In this document: positions 43,964 to 52,146 of the stretch, one piece after another
Position numbering within the stretch: position 1 is the stretch's first letter
Layout of the letters: the number at the start of each line of letters is the position of its first letter
Notes under the pieces: model-generated
What the model was told of the DNA's origin: nothing
Seen by the model: the letters and a program-made list of their open reading frames with translations, nothing else
The model's database searches: none
Source: Candidatus Stoquefichus massiliensis AP9
GTDB taxonomy: Bacteria > Bacillota_I > Bacilli_A > Erysipelotrichales > Coprobacillaceae
DNA: 56,240 bases
Assembly (NCBI RefSeq): GCF_000455285.1
Contig: NZ_HG005290.1
Location: 225,814 to 282,053 of the forward strand
Direction of reading: 5' to 3'
Position numbers and translations under genes: made by a program

Positions 43964-44905
43964 TTAATCCCTTAATTCCTTCCCAGTTAGTTCTAAAAAG
44001 ACATCATTTAAAGTAGGTCTTTCACTAAATAAACTTGTATATTGAATTTGATGACTTCTTAACATATCAATTAATTGTCCCAAATGATTATCTTGTCCTT
44101 GATATGCAATATGAATAATATCCATTTCTTGATGAACACTCATAATTGCCTCTTCTTTCCTTAATTTTTCAACAAATTCCTTCTCATCTTGTTCCACAAC
44201 AAGTGTCACTTTTTCTCCTAAAGAAATCATATTTTTCAATTCATCTTTTGTTCCTTTTGCAATTACTTTCCCTTTATCCATAATAACAATATCATCACAC
44301 AGTTGTTCTACCTCCTCCATATAATGAGTTGTATAAACAATAGTTGCTCCATCTTCATTTAATTTTTTAATTCCCTCTAAAATATGATTTCGACTCTGTG
44401 GATCAACAGCAACTGTTGGTTCATCTAAAAAGATAAGTTTAGGTTTATGAGCAATCCCGCAAGCTATATTTAATCTTCTCAGTAGCCCTCCACTTAATGC
44501 CTTTGGCTTAAACTTCGTGAATTCTTCTAATCCAGTTAGTGTAAGTGCATCCTGAATATATTGTTTTCTTGTTTGTTTATCTTTGATATAAAGTCCACAG
44601 AAATAATCAATATTTTCATAAACGTTTAATTCTTCAAAAACAGCGACATCCTGAAAAACAACTCCAATTTGTGATTTGATATCATATGCACTAGGTGTCA
44701 TTTCCTTTCCAAAAAGTTGAATACTTCCCTGATCAAAAGAAAGAAGCGATAGGATTGTATTAATACAAGTTGATTTCCCACTTCCATTAGGTCCTAACAG
44801 TCCTAATATTTCTCCTTCTCTCACAGTTAATTCAAAGTGATTTAATGCAACTAAATCCCCATAATGTTTTGTTAAATCATGTATTTCTATTATATTCTTC
44901 ATCAT
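43964..44905 (-). CDS. ABC transporter ATP-binding protein (exporter, DrrA-like)
   Basis: A 313-residue ATPase with Walker A GPNGSGKST (38-46), Q-loop VFQDVAVFEEL, signature LSGGLLRRLNIACGIA, Walker B LIFLDEPTVAVDPQSR and H-loop YTTHYMEE. A C-terminal extension of about 90 residues is typical of the DrrA/NatA group. GGAGG precedes the ATG. The gene is transcribed from its own predicted promoter, which overlaps tandem repeats that may be LytTR binding sites. Confidence 0.92.
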   Translation of the reverse strand: MMKNIIEIHDLTKHYGDLVALNHFELTVREGEILGLLGPNGSGKSTCINTILSLLSFDQGSIQLFGKEMTPSAYDIKSQIGVVFQDVAVFEELNVYENIDYFCGLYIKDKQTRKQYIQDALTLTGLEEFTKFKPKALSGGLLRRLNIACGIAHKPKLIFLDEPTVAVDPQSRNHILEGIKKLNEDGATIVYTTHYMEEVEQLCDDIVIMDKGKVIAKGTKDELKNMISLGEKVTLVVEQDEKEFVEKLRKEEAIMSVHQEMDIIHIAYQGQDNHLGQLIDMLRSHQIQYTSLFSERPTLNDVFLELTGKELRD

Positions 44906-44950
44906 ATATCCTCCATTTATTAATATCTCTATTATCCTTTATTCACTTCA

Positions 44951-44985
44951 TTTATACTACCAACCAATTGTAGCAAATTGACTAC
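44951..44985 (-). promoter_or_regulatory. Candidate LytTR-controlled promoter of the ABC exporter
   Basis: -10 TATAAA (rc of 44951-44956). The -35 position (44974-44979) has no consensus; instead two half-sites with AATTG repeat exactly 10 bases apart (44966-44970 and 44976-44980 on the plus strand). On the minus strand they read GTCAATTTG and TACAATTGG. This arrangement suggests an activator replacing the -35. Confidence 0.5.
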
Positions 44986-45392
44986 TTTTGGTTTCTCTTA
45001 TAATTATTTCGAATTTTTTGATTAATGATATAAGCATCTTTTTCGTTTTCATGGTAAAGCAAGAAACAAACTCCACCATATACAAAGGTCAACGCAATTG
45101 TCTCAATCAAACAACTCTCTAAAGAAAATACACCACGAAATATCCATTCCATTGTAAAAACAATCATCAACATCATAATATATCCCATCATATAAAAATG
45201 TTCTTTTAGAAATGGATGACATGCACCTAAATAAATTCCAATAGAAACCATTAAACATGTTAACGCTATTTGAAGAATATCAACTGTATTCAATCTATTC
45301 ATTGATATGAAAATATCAAAAATACAATTAATCAAAACAACTAAGGTAAATGAAAAACATGTTGTTGCTAAAACTATCTTTAAATTTTTCAT
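44982..45392 (-). CDS. DUF3021 membrane protein
   Basis: A 136-residue protein with four transmembrane helices (about 8-28, 37-57, 67-87, 95-118) and a basic cytoplasmic tail, matching DUF3021. DUF3021 genes are regularly found next to LytTR regulators lacking a kinase and are thought to modulate them. It overlaps the regulator by four bases. The stop lies within 30 bases of the exporter promoter. Confidence 0.85.
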   Translation of the reverse strand: MKNLKIVLATTCFSFTLVVLINCIFDIFISMNRLNTVDILQIALTCLMVSIGIYLGACHPFLKEHFYMMGYIMMLMIVFTMEWIFRGVFSLESCLIETIALTFVYGGVCFLLYHENEKDAYIINQKIRNNYKRNQK

Positions 45393-45844
45393 AGAATCCC
45401 CCTCTCAATACCAAAGACTTTCTTAAATGACCTCATATAACTTCTATTAATTATCAATTTTTCATCATTAATAAGTGTTGCTTCATATTTTCCATTAAGC
45501 ATAGCCTTTACACTTTTTAACGTATCTAGATTCATTAAACAGGATTTTGATATTCTTATAAACCCATCATCACTTAATTGATTTTCTAACATATATAATT
45601 TTTCTTGACTTTCATAAACATTATCTATTGCATATATAAAGGTTTTTTCATCTATTGATTCAATATAAAAGATATCAGATAAAAATATTGAACAATGTTC
45701 TTTATCTTTTTTACAGTTCAATTTCTTTTGAACATAACCTAATTGATTAATTATTTTTTGAACTCTTTCGTCATATGACTGACAACGAATAATAACTTCA
45801 ATATCATCATTGATTGCATCTTCCTCAACCTTAATTTTCATCAT
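45389..45844 (-). CDS. LytTR DNA-binding regulator
   Basis: A 151-residue stand-alone LytTR regulator without a receiver domain. Residues about 45-145 form the LytTR domain: IFLSDIFYIESIDEKTFIYA, LEDNQL-like YMLENQLSDDGFIRISKSCLMNLD, LNGKYEATLINDEKLIINRSYMRSFKK. The class binds direct repeats about two helical turns apart. A 9-12-9 direct repeat lies just upstream of its own -35, so autoregulation is likely. It is followed by DUF3021 and the ABC exporter. Confidence 0.9.
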   Translation of the reverse strand: MMKIKVEEDAINDDIEVIIRCQSYDERVQKIINQLGYVQKKLNCKKDKEHCSIFLSDIFYIESIDEKTFIYAIDNVYESQEKLYMLENQLSDDGFIRISKSCLMNLDTLKSVKAMLNGKYEATLINDEKLIINRSYMRSFKKVFGIERGIL

Positions 45845-45861
45845 TCCACCCCTTTTGTCAC

Positions 45862-45930
45862 ATTATAACAACTCTCATTTAAATTATCTATGCTCTATAG
45901 GTCAAATGCATGAATAACCCTCTCAAATGC
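45862..45930 (-). promoter_or_regulatory. Promoter and LytTR-style direct repeats of the LytTR regulator gene
   Basis: -10 TATAAT (rc of 45862-45867) in an extended TGTTATAAT context; -35 TAGATA (rc of 45885-45890), 17-base spacing. Ten bases upstream begin two 9-base repeats, GCATTTGAC (rc of 45901-45909) and GCATTTGAG (rc of 45922-45930), separated by 12 bases, a 21-base period as in AgrA/ComE-type LytTR sites. Confidence 0.65.
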
Positions 45931-45969
45931 AAAAAAAGAAATTTATAATTTCTCATAAATTTCTTTTTT
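45931..45969 (-). terminator. Terminator of the ArsC-like gene
   Basis: AAAAAAGAAATTTAT (rc of 45955-45969) and ATAAATTTCTTTTTT (rc of 45932-45946) form a 15-bp stem that includes the last six codons. Confidence 0.85.
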
Positions 45970-46290
45970 ATAGCCTAGAATAATTTGATTATCTAATACT
46001 AACAAAGGTCTTTTGATTAACATTCCATAAGTTGAAAGTAATTCTACTGCTTCATCTATTGATAATTCATTGATTTTTTCTTTCAGTTTCAATGTCTTAT
46101 AAACTTGCCCAGCCGTATTAAAGAAAGGTTTAATCCCTTCGTTTTTTCTTTCAATCCACTGTTTCAATTCTTCTTTTGTTGGTGTTTCAAGAACAATGTC
46201 ACGTGACTGAAATGATAATTCTTTTTCTTTAAGATGTTTTAATGCTTTCATGCATGTACTGCATTTTGGATAATATATAAATTGTATCAT
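45943..46290 (-). CDS. ArsC/Spx/MgsR-family thioredoxin-like protein
   Basis: A 115-residue protein with CSTC at Cys10-Cys13 (YYPKCSTCMKALKHL), then KEKLSFQSRDIVLETPTKEEL, FNTAGQVYKTLKLKEK and IKRPLLVLDNQIILGYKK. This is the ArsC-like group. The CxxC motif and the RPLLV segment also match Spx/MgsR redox regulators; the Spx RNA-polymerase-contact Gly is not obvious, so either arsenate reductase-like or a regulator is possible. It starts ten bases after the preceding C39-like gene. Confidence 0.82.
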   Translation of the reverse strand: MIQFIYYPKCSTCMKALKHLKEKELSFQSRDIVLETPTKEELKQWIERKNEGIKPFFNTAGQVYKTLKLKEKINELSIDEAVELLSTYGMLIKRPLLVLDNQIILGYKKEIYEKL

Positions 46291-46300
46291 TTTATCTCCT

Positions 46301-47503
46301 TTATTTCACAACGATTGCAAATTTTTTATAGTCATAACTCTTTTTGAATTTAGCGAATGAAACCCACGATGACTCTCTGTTTCCACCTGCATCTGTATAA
46401 CGTATTTGTTGTGTTTCTATATCAAATCCACTAATTGTTAAACAATGCAAATTAGAATACATTCGCCCAAAGGTCCAGTTCTTCCACTTTGGCAGTTTAA
46501 AATTATAAGTCGTATAAACCATAACTGGATTTCCTTTTCTAATTTCTTCAATGATATCATCAACACTATGTCCAGAAAAGTCTTCAACTCGACCATATTT
46601 TTTAGCCCATGGAACCATCGATGAAGGAAAAATAGCCTCTAATACATCAGGATCATCGGGCCCATTTGGATTACCAGCAAATCCTTTATATGGATTAGAA
46701 TTTGAACGAGGCATATCATCTATAAAGGCACGCAACCCTATGTTTTGGCAATACCCTTTATATTTCATCGCCTGATACAATGCTACTGGATCACAACCTC
46801 TTGACGCTCCAACAGAATGATGAGAATAAATTTTGACATCTAAAACAACTTTTTTCTCAGTCATTTTTATTTTTACATTGGAAATATTTCCTGTTTTATC
46901 TTTTTCAATAACTGTTTCAACCTTATAGCGACTCAAATCAGGTTTACTCAATGTTTCAATTGTATAATCTTCTTTTGTTTCATTCCCATTTTGATCTATT
47001 GCTATAACTTGAATATTTTGCAAGCCACTTTTCTGATGATTATATTGTGAAAAATCAAAAGTAACTTTTGAAGGCGCTAAGTCTTGAACTTTAAAATAGG
47101 AAAGCAAAGTTTTCTCATCTAAAGTCTCCTCAGCAAGAACTTGAATATGCTGAGGTTTGATAATCTTCGGCTTAATAGTATCCTCAACTTTTATTTTCAT
47201 CTTTTTTTGTTCACGAAAATATGTTAATGAAACATTATATTCCCCCACTGCTGGATAATCTTTCGCTTCTTCATTTTCAAAATCTGTGTTGATAATGGTA
47301 TGTGCCAATATATCTTCTTTTCTTTCTTTATTGATATCTTTTAATTCTAATAAATCTTCTAATTTTAAAGAGGTTGTTTCTCCATATTCTAAAATTAATG
47401 TCTCATTTTTTAAAAGTAGATATTCTTGAAAATAAATATAGACTCCAATACCAAAAGCAATTAAGCAACATATAGAAATAATAATATATGATTTCTTTTT
47501 CAT
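46301..47503 (-). CDS. Membrane-anchored C39-like cysteine peptidase with DUF5011-like domains
   Basis: A 400-residue surface protein. An N-terminal signal anchor (about 5-27) is followed by two Ig-like/DUF5011-type domains (about 32-108 and 110-187, with VEDTIKPKII). A Peptidase_C39_2-like domain follows from about 215: Cys237 in SRGCDPVALYQAMKYKG, His353 in SNLHCLTISGFD, Asp371 in YTDAGGN. All three triad residues are present. The usual Gln before the Cys is not evident. AAAGG precedes the ATG. The target is unknown. Confidence 0.8.
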   Translation of the reverse strand: MKKKSYIIISICCLIAFGIGVYIYFQEYLLLKNETLILEYGETTSLKLEDLLELKDINKERKEDILAHTIINTDFENEEAKDYPAVGEYNVSLTYFREQKKMKIKVEDTIKPKIIKPQHIQVLAEETLDEKTLLSYFKVQDLAPSKVTFDFSQYNHQKSGLQNIQVIAIDQNGNETKEDYTIETLSKPDLSRYKVETVIEKDKTGNISNVKIKMTEKKVVLDVKIYSHHSVGASRGCDPVALYQAMKYKGYCQNIGLRAFIDDMPRSNSNPYKGFAGNPNGPDDPDVLEAIFPSSMVPWAKKYGRVEDFSGHSVDDIIEEIRKGNPVMVYTTYNFKLPKWKNWTFGRMYSNLHCLTISGFDIETQQIRYTDAGGNRESSWVSFAKFKKSYDYKKFAIVVK

Positions 47504-47526
47504 AATAACCTTTCTTTATTTGTATG

Positions 47527-49671
47527 CTATTGAATCATTGTTAATCCAACTCTTTTTCTGTCCATATCTAAATCATGAACAAAGACAGTAACAATATCTC
47601 CAACATTACATACATCTAAAGGATGTTTGACTTTTTGATGAGACATCTTTGAAATATGAACAAGCCCATCATTTTTAAGACCAATATCAACAAAAGCACC
47701 AAAATCCACAACATTTCTGACAACACCCTGTAATTCCATACCTATTTGTAAATCTTCTATTTTTAAGACATCCTGTCTTAAAATCGGTGCACTATATTCA
47801 TCTCTCGGTGAACGATGTGGTGAAACAAAGGCATCCAGCAAATCGTCCACTAAATAACCATCTATATTTAAATCCTGTTGAATTTGTTGACGATTGATAT
47901 TAGTGATGACTTCATGAGCATGAGATGTGCCAATATCTTCTTTAGTTAAATGGAGATATTCTAAAAGTCGTCTTGCATCTTGATAATTGTCTGGATGAAT
48001 ACTTGTTTCATCAAATTTTTCTTGTCCAGATAATATTCTTAAGAAACCAACTGATAATTCATAGGTTTTATTTCCTAATTTACTTACATTCTTGATTTGT
48101 TCCCGATCAGTAAATTTTCCATTTTCTTCTCTATATTTGACTATGTTTTTCGCTAAAGTCATAGAAAGACCTGAAACATATTGTAATAATGAAGGTGATG
48201 CAGTATTGATATTGACGCCAACTTGATTAACAACCTTCTCAACGACGAAATCTAATTGATCTGTAAGTTTTTTCTGATTCATATCATGTTGATATTGTCC
48301 GACTGAAATTGCCTTTGGTTCTATCTTGACAAGTTCTGCTAAAGGATCTTGTAAACGTCTTGCAATAGATACGGCTGAACGTTCTTCAACTTGATATGTT
48401 GGAAATTCATCTTTTGCTATGGAACTAGCTGAATAGACACTTGCACCTGCTTCTGAAACAATCACATACTGTACATCTAAATGATTTTTCTTAATAAATT
48501 GTGCTATAAAACTTTCAGTCTCCCGACTTGCTGTTCCATTTCCAATCGCAATAATTTCAATGTGATATTTTTGAATCATTGATAATAACACTTTTTCATC
48601 TTTAGAGTAATCTGCTTTTGGCAATGTAATATAGACTTTATCAATATCTAGAACTTTACCGGTTGGATCTATAGCTGCTAATTTACAACCTGTTCTAAAG
48701 GCAGGATCAATTCCTAAAACATAACGATCTTTTAATGGAGCTTGTAATAATAATTTTTCTAAATTAATTGAAAAAACTTTTAATGCCTGTTCTTGAGCTT
48801 TATCAGTCAATTCACTTCTGATTTCTCTTTCTACTGATGGAAAAATGAGACGTTTGAATGCATCTTTAACACAATCTAATATAAAATCTTTTAAATTTGA
48901 TTCGCGACGGCGCATCATACCATTATGTATGTAAGTTTCAAATTTATCCTCATTAATATGAATAGAAACACTTAAAACTTTTTCTTTTTCAGCACGATTT
49001 ATAGCCAGTATTCTATGTGATGCTATATATTGAATCTTTTCATGATAATCATAATACATCTCATAAACATGATTTTCATCTGGATTTTTCTTTTTAACTG
49101 TAGATGTTAAAACACCTGTTTTATAGATCATATCTTTAGTAAATTTACGATACCTAGGTTCATCACTAATTTGTTCAGCAATAATATCTTTGGCTCCTTG
49201 GATTGCTTCTTCAACTGTTTTAACTTCTTCAGTTATATATTGCAGAGCTTCTTTTTCTAATGAAAATTCTCTTGATAATTTTAGAATACTTAATGCAAAA
49301 GGTTCTAACCCTCTTGCCTTAGCTATAGAAGCTTTCGTTTTCTTCTTTTCTTTAAATGGGCGATAATAATCTTCCACTTCGCTTAATTTGTGAGCGGCTA
49401 AAATATTTTTTTTAAGTTCTTCCGTGAGAAGCCCTTTCTCATCAATGAGTCGAATAACATCATCTTTTCTCTCTTGTAAATTAACTTGGTATTCATAGAC
49501 TTTAGAAATTTCTCTAATTTGATCTTCATTAAGACCACCAGTCTTTTCTTTACGATAACGTGCAATAAATGGAACAGTTGCACCATCTTCTAACATTGAT
49601 AATACATTTTCAATTTGTTTCTGACTAATAGATAGATCTACTGTCATGGTTTTTATAATTTCTATTTTCAT
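47527..49671 (-). CDS. tex: Transcription accessory protein Tex
   Basis: A 714-residue Tex protein, usual length. The N-terminal helical part begins KIEIIKTMTVDLSISQKQIENVLSML with DGATVPFIARYRKEKTGGL. A YqgF/RuvC-like domain follows (GIDPAFRTGCKLAAID), then helix-hairpin-helix motifs (NTASPSLLQYVSGLSMTLAKNIV), and the C-terminal S1 RNA-binding domain (GMELQGVVRNVVDFGAFVDIGL). Tex binds RNA and nucleic acids in the cytoplasm. The Met at 49671 is chosen because GGAGGATAAG precedes it; upstream frame extension runs through tRNA-Leu and is not coding. Confidence 0.95.
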   Translation of the reverse strand: MKIEIIKTMTVDLSISQKQIENVLSMLEDGATVPFIARYRKEKTGGLNEDQIREISKVYEYQVNLQERKDDVIRLIDEKGLLTEELKKNILAAHKLSEVEDYYRPFKEKKKTKASIAKARGLEPFALSILKLSREFSLEKEALQYITEEVKTVEEAIQGAKDIIAEQISDEPRYRKFTKDMIYKTGVLTSTVKKKNPDENHVYEMYYDYHEKIQYIASHRILAINRAEKEKVLSVSIHINEDKFETYIHNGMMRRRESNLKDFILDCVKDAFKRLIFPSVEREIRSELTDKAQEQALKVFSINLEKLLLQAPLKDRYVLGIDPAFRTGCKLAAIDPTGKVLDIDKVYITLPKADYSKDEKVLLSMIQKYHIEIIAIGNGTASRETESFIAQFIKKNHLDVQYVIVSEAGASVYSASSIAKDEFPTYQVEERSAVSIARRLQDPLAELVKIEPKAISVGQYQHDMNQKKLTDQLDFVVEKVVNQVGVNINTASPSLLQYVSGLSMTLAKNIVKYREENGKFTDREQIKNVSKLGNKTYELSVGFLRILSGQEKFDETSIHPDNYQDARRLLEYLHLTKEDIGTSHAHEVITNINRQQIQQDLNIDGYLVDDLLDAFVSPHRSPRDEYSAPILRQDVLKIEDLQIGMELQGVVRNVVDFGAFVDIGLKNDGLVHISKMSHQKVKHPLDVCNVGDIVTVFVHDLDMDRKRVGLTMIQ

Positions 49672-49685
49672 CTTATCCTCCATAA

Positions 49686-49712
49686 AACAAAAAAACATTG
49701 TTAAACAATGTT
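49686..49712 (-). terminator. Terminator of the tRNA-Leu pair
   Basis: AACATTGTT/AACAATGTT followed by TTTTTTG on the minus strand, just before the tex ribosome site. Confidence 0.75.
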
Positions 49713-49720
49713 GCATAAAC

Positions 49721-49806
49721 TGGTGCAGCTGATGAGACTCGAACTCACATGGATATAATCCACTACCGCCTGAAGATAGCGTGTCTACCAGTTCCACCAC
49801 AGCTGC
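49721..49806 (-). tRNA. tRNA-Leu (CAG)
   Basis: An 86-base type II tRNA including an encoded CCA. Acceptor GCAGCTG/CAGCTGC; the anticodon stem CTATC/GGTAG holds loop TTCAGGC with anticodon CAG; variable arm GTGGATTATATCCAT; T-loop GTTCGAGTC. It reads CUG. Confidence 0.96.
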
Positions 49807-49816
49807 AAATATATAA

Positions 49817-49902
49817 TGGTGCGGACGATGAGATTTGAACTCACACAGATTTACATCTACTACCCCCTCAAGATAGCGTGTCTACCATTCCACCACGTCC
49901 GC
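49817..49902 (-). tRNA. tRNA-Leu (GAG)
   Basis: An 86-base type II tRNA with encoded CCA. Acceptor GCGGACG/CGTCCGC; anticodon loop TTGAGGG with anticodon GAG, reading CUC/CUU; T-loop GTTCAAATC. It precedes tRNA-Leu(CAG) by 10 bases in one transcript. Confidence 0.96.
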
Positions 49903-49915
49903 AGATTGCTTATAT

Positions 49916-49945
49916 ATTATAACATAAATTGATATTATTAAGCAA
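49916..49945 (-). promoter_or_regulatory. Promoter of the tRNA-Leu pair
   Basis: -35 TTGCTT (rc of 49940-49945), 18 bases, extended -10 TGTTATAAT (hexamer rc of 49916-49921). Confidence 0.75.
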
Positions 49946-49946
49946 T

Positions 49947-49974
49947 AAGAAATAGGGACTTCACCCTATTTCTT
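49947..49974 (-). terminator. Terminator of pepV
   Basis: AAGAAATAGGG/CCCTATTTCTT with a six-base loop, overlapping the pepV stop; the U-run is poor (ATT). Confidence 0.65.
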
Positions 49975-51336
49975 GATTAAATCATAGATAGCTTTTGCAA
50001 AAATCGCAGTTGCTTTTAATAAATCATCAATAGCAATTTCTTCATTGTTTTGATGAATTTTATTGTCAGTACCAGGGAACTGAACTCCAAATGCAACACA
50101 ATTAGGCATTGCTTTAGCATATGTTCCCCCACCGATTGCTTGTGGTTGATTTTCATGATCACCTGTAAACTCAACATATGCATTGTGTAATGACTGTACA
50201 AAATGACTTTGTGGATCAATATATAATGCTTTCCCTAATTTATGTGTTTCTATCAATCCATATTCTTTCAAGTGCTTTACAACTGCAGATGTTAACTGTT
50301 CATCTGTCACTTCATGAGGAACACGCATATCAACTGTCATTTTAACATGCCCATCCTTATAATTTAAAACACCTAAATTAACTGTTAAATCACCCATCAA
50401 CCCTTTATAAGCAACATCTAATTTTTCACCATTATGATCTTTATAAAAACATTGATCAACAAATTGAACTAATTTATTTTGTGAAATTGTTGCTAGATAA
50501 TGACACATATAAGTTGCAGCATTAATGCCAAGTTCTGGCGTTGAAGCATGCGCAGAGCGACCAATTAAAATTAATTTTGTATGATTTCCTTCTTCTTCCA
50601 ATGACCCTTTTAATCCATGACTACTTAAATACTGCATAAATGAATCTTTATATTGTTTGTAATGACCAACAACGTAAACCTCACAAACTTCAGGAACAAT
50701 GTTTGATCTTGTTCCAGCATAGATACCAATAATATTATCTTTCTCAATTTCACCAGTTATTTCAAAATTCACCCCAGCCTTTTCTCCATAAACCACAGGA
50801 AACTCAGCATCAGGTGTAAATCCCATAGCAGGATAAGGTTTTTTTGTAAAATAATATTTTACACAATGAGAACCACTTTCTTCATTGCATCCAAAAATAA
50901 TACGCATTTTCATTTTGACTGGTAATTCTAATTCGTGAATAATTTTTGCTGCATAGTATCCAGCAATTAATGGTCCTTTATCATCAGCAACACCTCTTCC
51001 ATAGAGTTTTCCATCTTTAATTGTTAATTCATATGGATCAGTATTCCAGCCTTCTTTATTACAAGGAACAACATCTAAATGGCCTAATATTCCAAATATC
51101 TCTTCTTGTTCACCAATATCAATATGACCAGCATATCCGTCAACATCTTCACATTCAAAACCATCTCTTCTACCAATTTCAAGCATTTCATCTAAAGCTT
51201 CACGACACTTTTTACCAAATGGTTGTCTATCATTAGCAGTCGCTTCATCCAGTACAGATGGAATTCGACAAAGTCTCTCGATATCAGCAATCATATCTTC
51301 TTTTCTTTTATTAACTTCTTCTAAAAAATCGATCAT
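49966..51336 (-). CDS. pepV: Dipeptidase PepV (M20 family)
   Basis: A 456-residue M20 metallopeptidase of PepV length. Zinc-ligand motifs: His86 in GILGHLDVVP, Asp118/119 in GRGVADDKGP, Glu152-153 in GCNEESGSH, an Asp in TPDAEFPVVYGEKAG, and His near the C-terminus in NKIHQNNEE. The sequence order (lid domain with GRSAHASTPELG) is that of PepV, which hydrolyses dipeptides in the cytoplasm with two zinc ions. GAGGTG precedes the ATG, and -10 TATAAT lies at 51355-51360 on the minus strand. Confidence 0.94.
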   Translation of the reverse strand: MIDFLEEVNKRKEDMIADIERLCRIPSVLDEATANDRQPFGKKCREALDEMLEIGRRDGFECEDVDGYAGHIDIGEQEEIFGILGHLDVVPCNKEGWNTDPYELTIKDGKLYGRGVADDKGPLIAGYYAAKIIHELELPVKMKMRIIFGCNEESGSHCVKYYFTKKPYPAMGFTPDAEFPVVYGEKAGVNFEITGEIEKDNIIGIYAGTRSNIVPEVCEVYVVGHYKQYKDSFMQYLSSHGLKGSLEEEGNHTKLILIGRSAHASTPELGINAATYMCHYLATISQNKLVQFVDQCFYKDHNGEKLDVAYKGLMGDLTVNLGVLNYKDGHVKMTVDMRVPHEVTDEQLTSAVVKHLKEYGLIETHKLGKALYIDPQSHFVQSLHNAYVEFTGDHENQPQAIGGGTYAKAMPNCVAFGVQFPGTDNKIHQNNEEIAIDDLLKATAIFAKAIYDLIKK

Positions 51337-51433
51337 AAAATCACCTCGTGAACTATTATATCAAACATTTTGATAAAACGATACTTTTTTATGAAAAAGT
51401 GGTATGATATTGATAAATGGAGGATGGAAATCT

Positions 51434-51862
51434 ATGGAAAATATCACATTTCATATTACTGTGAAAGCAATTGTCATTTATCGTCATAAAATTCTTATAT
51501 TAAAAAGAATACGACCATCAAGTGATGGATTAGGTTATTGGGAATTACCAGGCGGTGGTCTTGAATACGGAGAGACTCCTCATGAAGCCTTAATAAGAGA
51601 ACTTAAAGAAGAAACAAATTTGGATATTAAAATCATTAAACCTGTTTATACTTTTACTGCAATTAGACCTACATACCAAACAGTAGGTATCGGCTTTTTA
51701 ACTATCCCAACAAATAATCATGTTATTATTTCTGAAGAGCATACCGATTATCAATTTGTAACAATTCAAGATCTAAAAAAATATCTAGATGATAAAATCT
51801 ATAGTGATATTATTTTAACGTTACAAGAATATGAAAAAATGAATATGGAGAATAACATATGA
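51434..51862 (+). CDS. Nudix hydrolase
   Basis: A 142-residue Nudix protein. The Nudix box is seen as GGGLEYGETPHEALIRELKEETNL (split: G-x5-E-x7-REL-x-EE-x-N-L), with Asn in place of the last Gly. A divalent metal and diphosphate-linked substrate are expected; identity unknown. The Met at 51434 is preferred, with GGAGG about ten bases upstream and the conserved strand ITFHITVKAIVIY following. An extended -10 (TGGTATGAT, hexamer 51403-51408) drives it. It overlaps the TfoX_C gene by four bases. Confidence 0.87.
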   Translation: MENITFHITVKAIVIYRHKILILKRIRPSSDGLGYWELPGGGLEYGETPHEALIRELKEETNLDIKIIKPVYTFTAIRPTYQTVGIGFLTIPTNNHVIISEEHTDYQFVTIQDLKKYLDDKIYSDIILTLQEYEKMNMENNI

Positions 51863-52128
51863 AAAAATTATCAGAATATCCAAATATTGGATCAGCAGTT
51901 GAAGAACAACTCCATCAAGTAGGAATAGACACAATGGATCAATTACAAGAAATAGGAAGTCAAGAAGCATGGTTAAAAATACAAAACATCGATGCATCTG
52001 CTTGTATACATAGATTATATTCGTTAGAAGCAGCTATTCAAGGAATAAAGAAAAAAGATTTAAGTCAACAAGATAAACAATATTTAAAAGATTTTTATAA
52101 TCAACATAAAATAAAAAATCAGGATTAA
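51859..52128 (+). CDS. TfoX C-terminal (helix-hairpin-helix) domain protein
   Basis: An 89-residue single-domain protein. LSEYPNIGSAVEEQLHQVGIDTMDQLQEIG is the HhH-like start of the TfoX_C domain, and CIHRLYSLEAAIQGI follows. Full-length TfoX/Sxy has an additional N-terminal domain, missing here. It is translated from an ATGA overlap with the Nudix gene. A second small HhH protein is encoded at 25326-25574. A role in competence is not supported. Confidence 0.85.
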   Translation: MKKLSEYPNIGSAVEEQLHQVGIDTMDQLQEIGSQEAWLKIQNIDASACIHRLYSLEAAIQGIKKKDLSQQDKQYLKDFYNQHKIKNQD

Positions 52129-52146
52129 TCAAAATCCTGATTTTTT
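52112..52146. terminator. Bidirectional terminator
   Basis: AAAAATCAGGATT/AATCCTGATTTTT between convergent TfoX_C and surface-protein genes; both stop codons lie within the stem. Confidence 0.88.

Noticed and set aside
49672-49800. N-terminal extension of tex through MVELVDTLSSGG
   Set aside because: The extension is a translation of tRNA-Leu, a frequent artefact; a strong ribosome site precedes the Met at 49671.
51859-52128. TfoX_C protein as evidence of natural competence
   Set aside because: Only the C-terminal HhH-like domain is present and no competence genes are nearby; such stand-alone proteins are common and uncharacterised.
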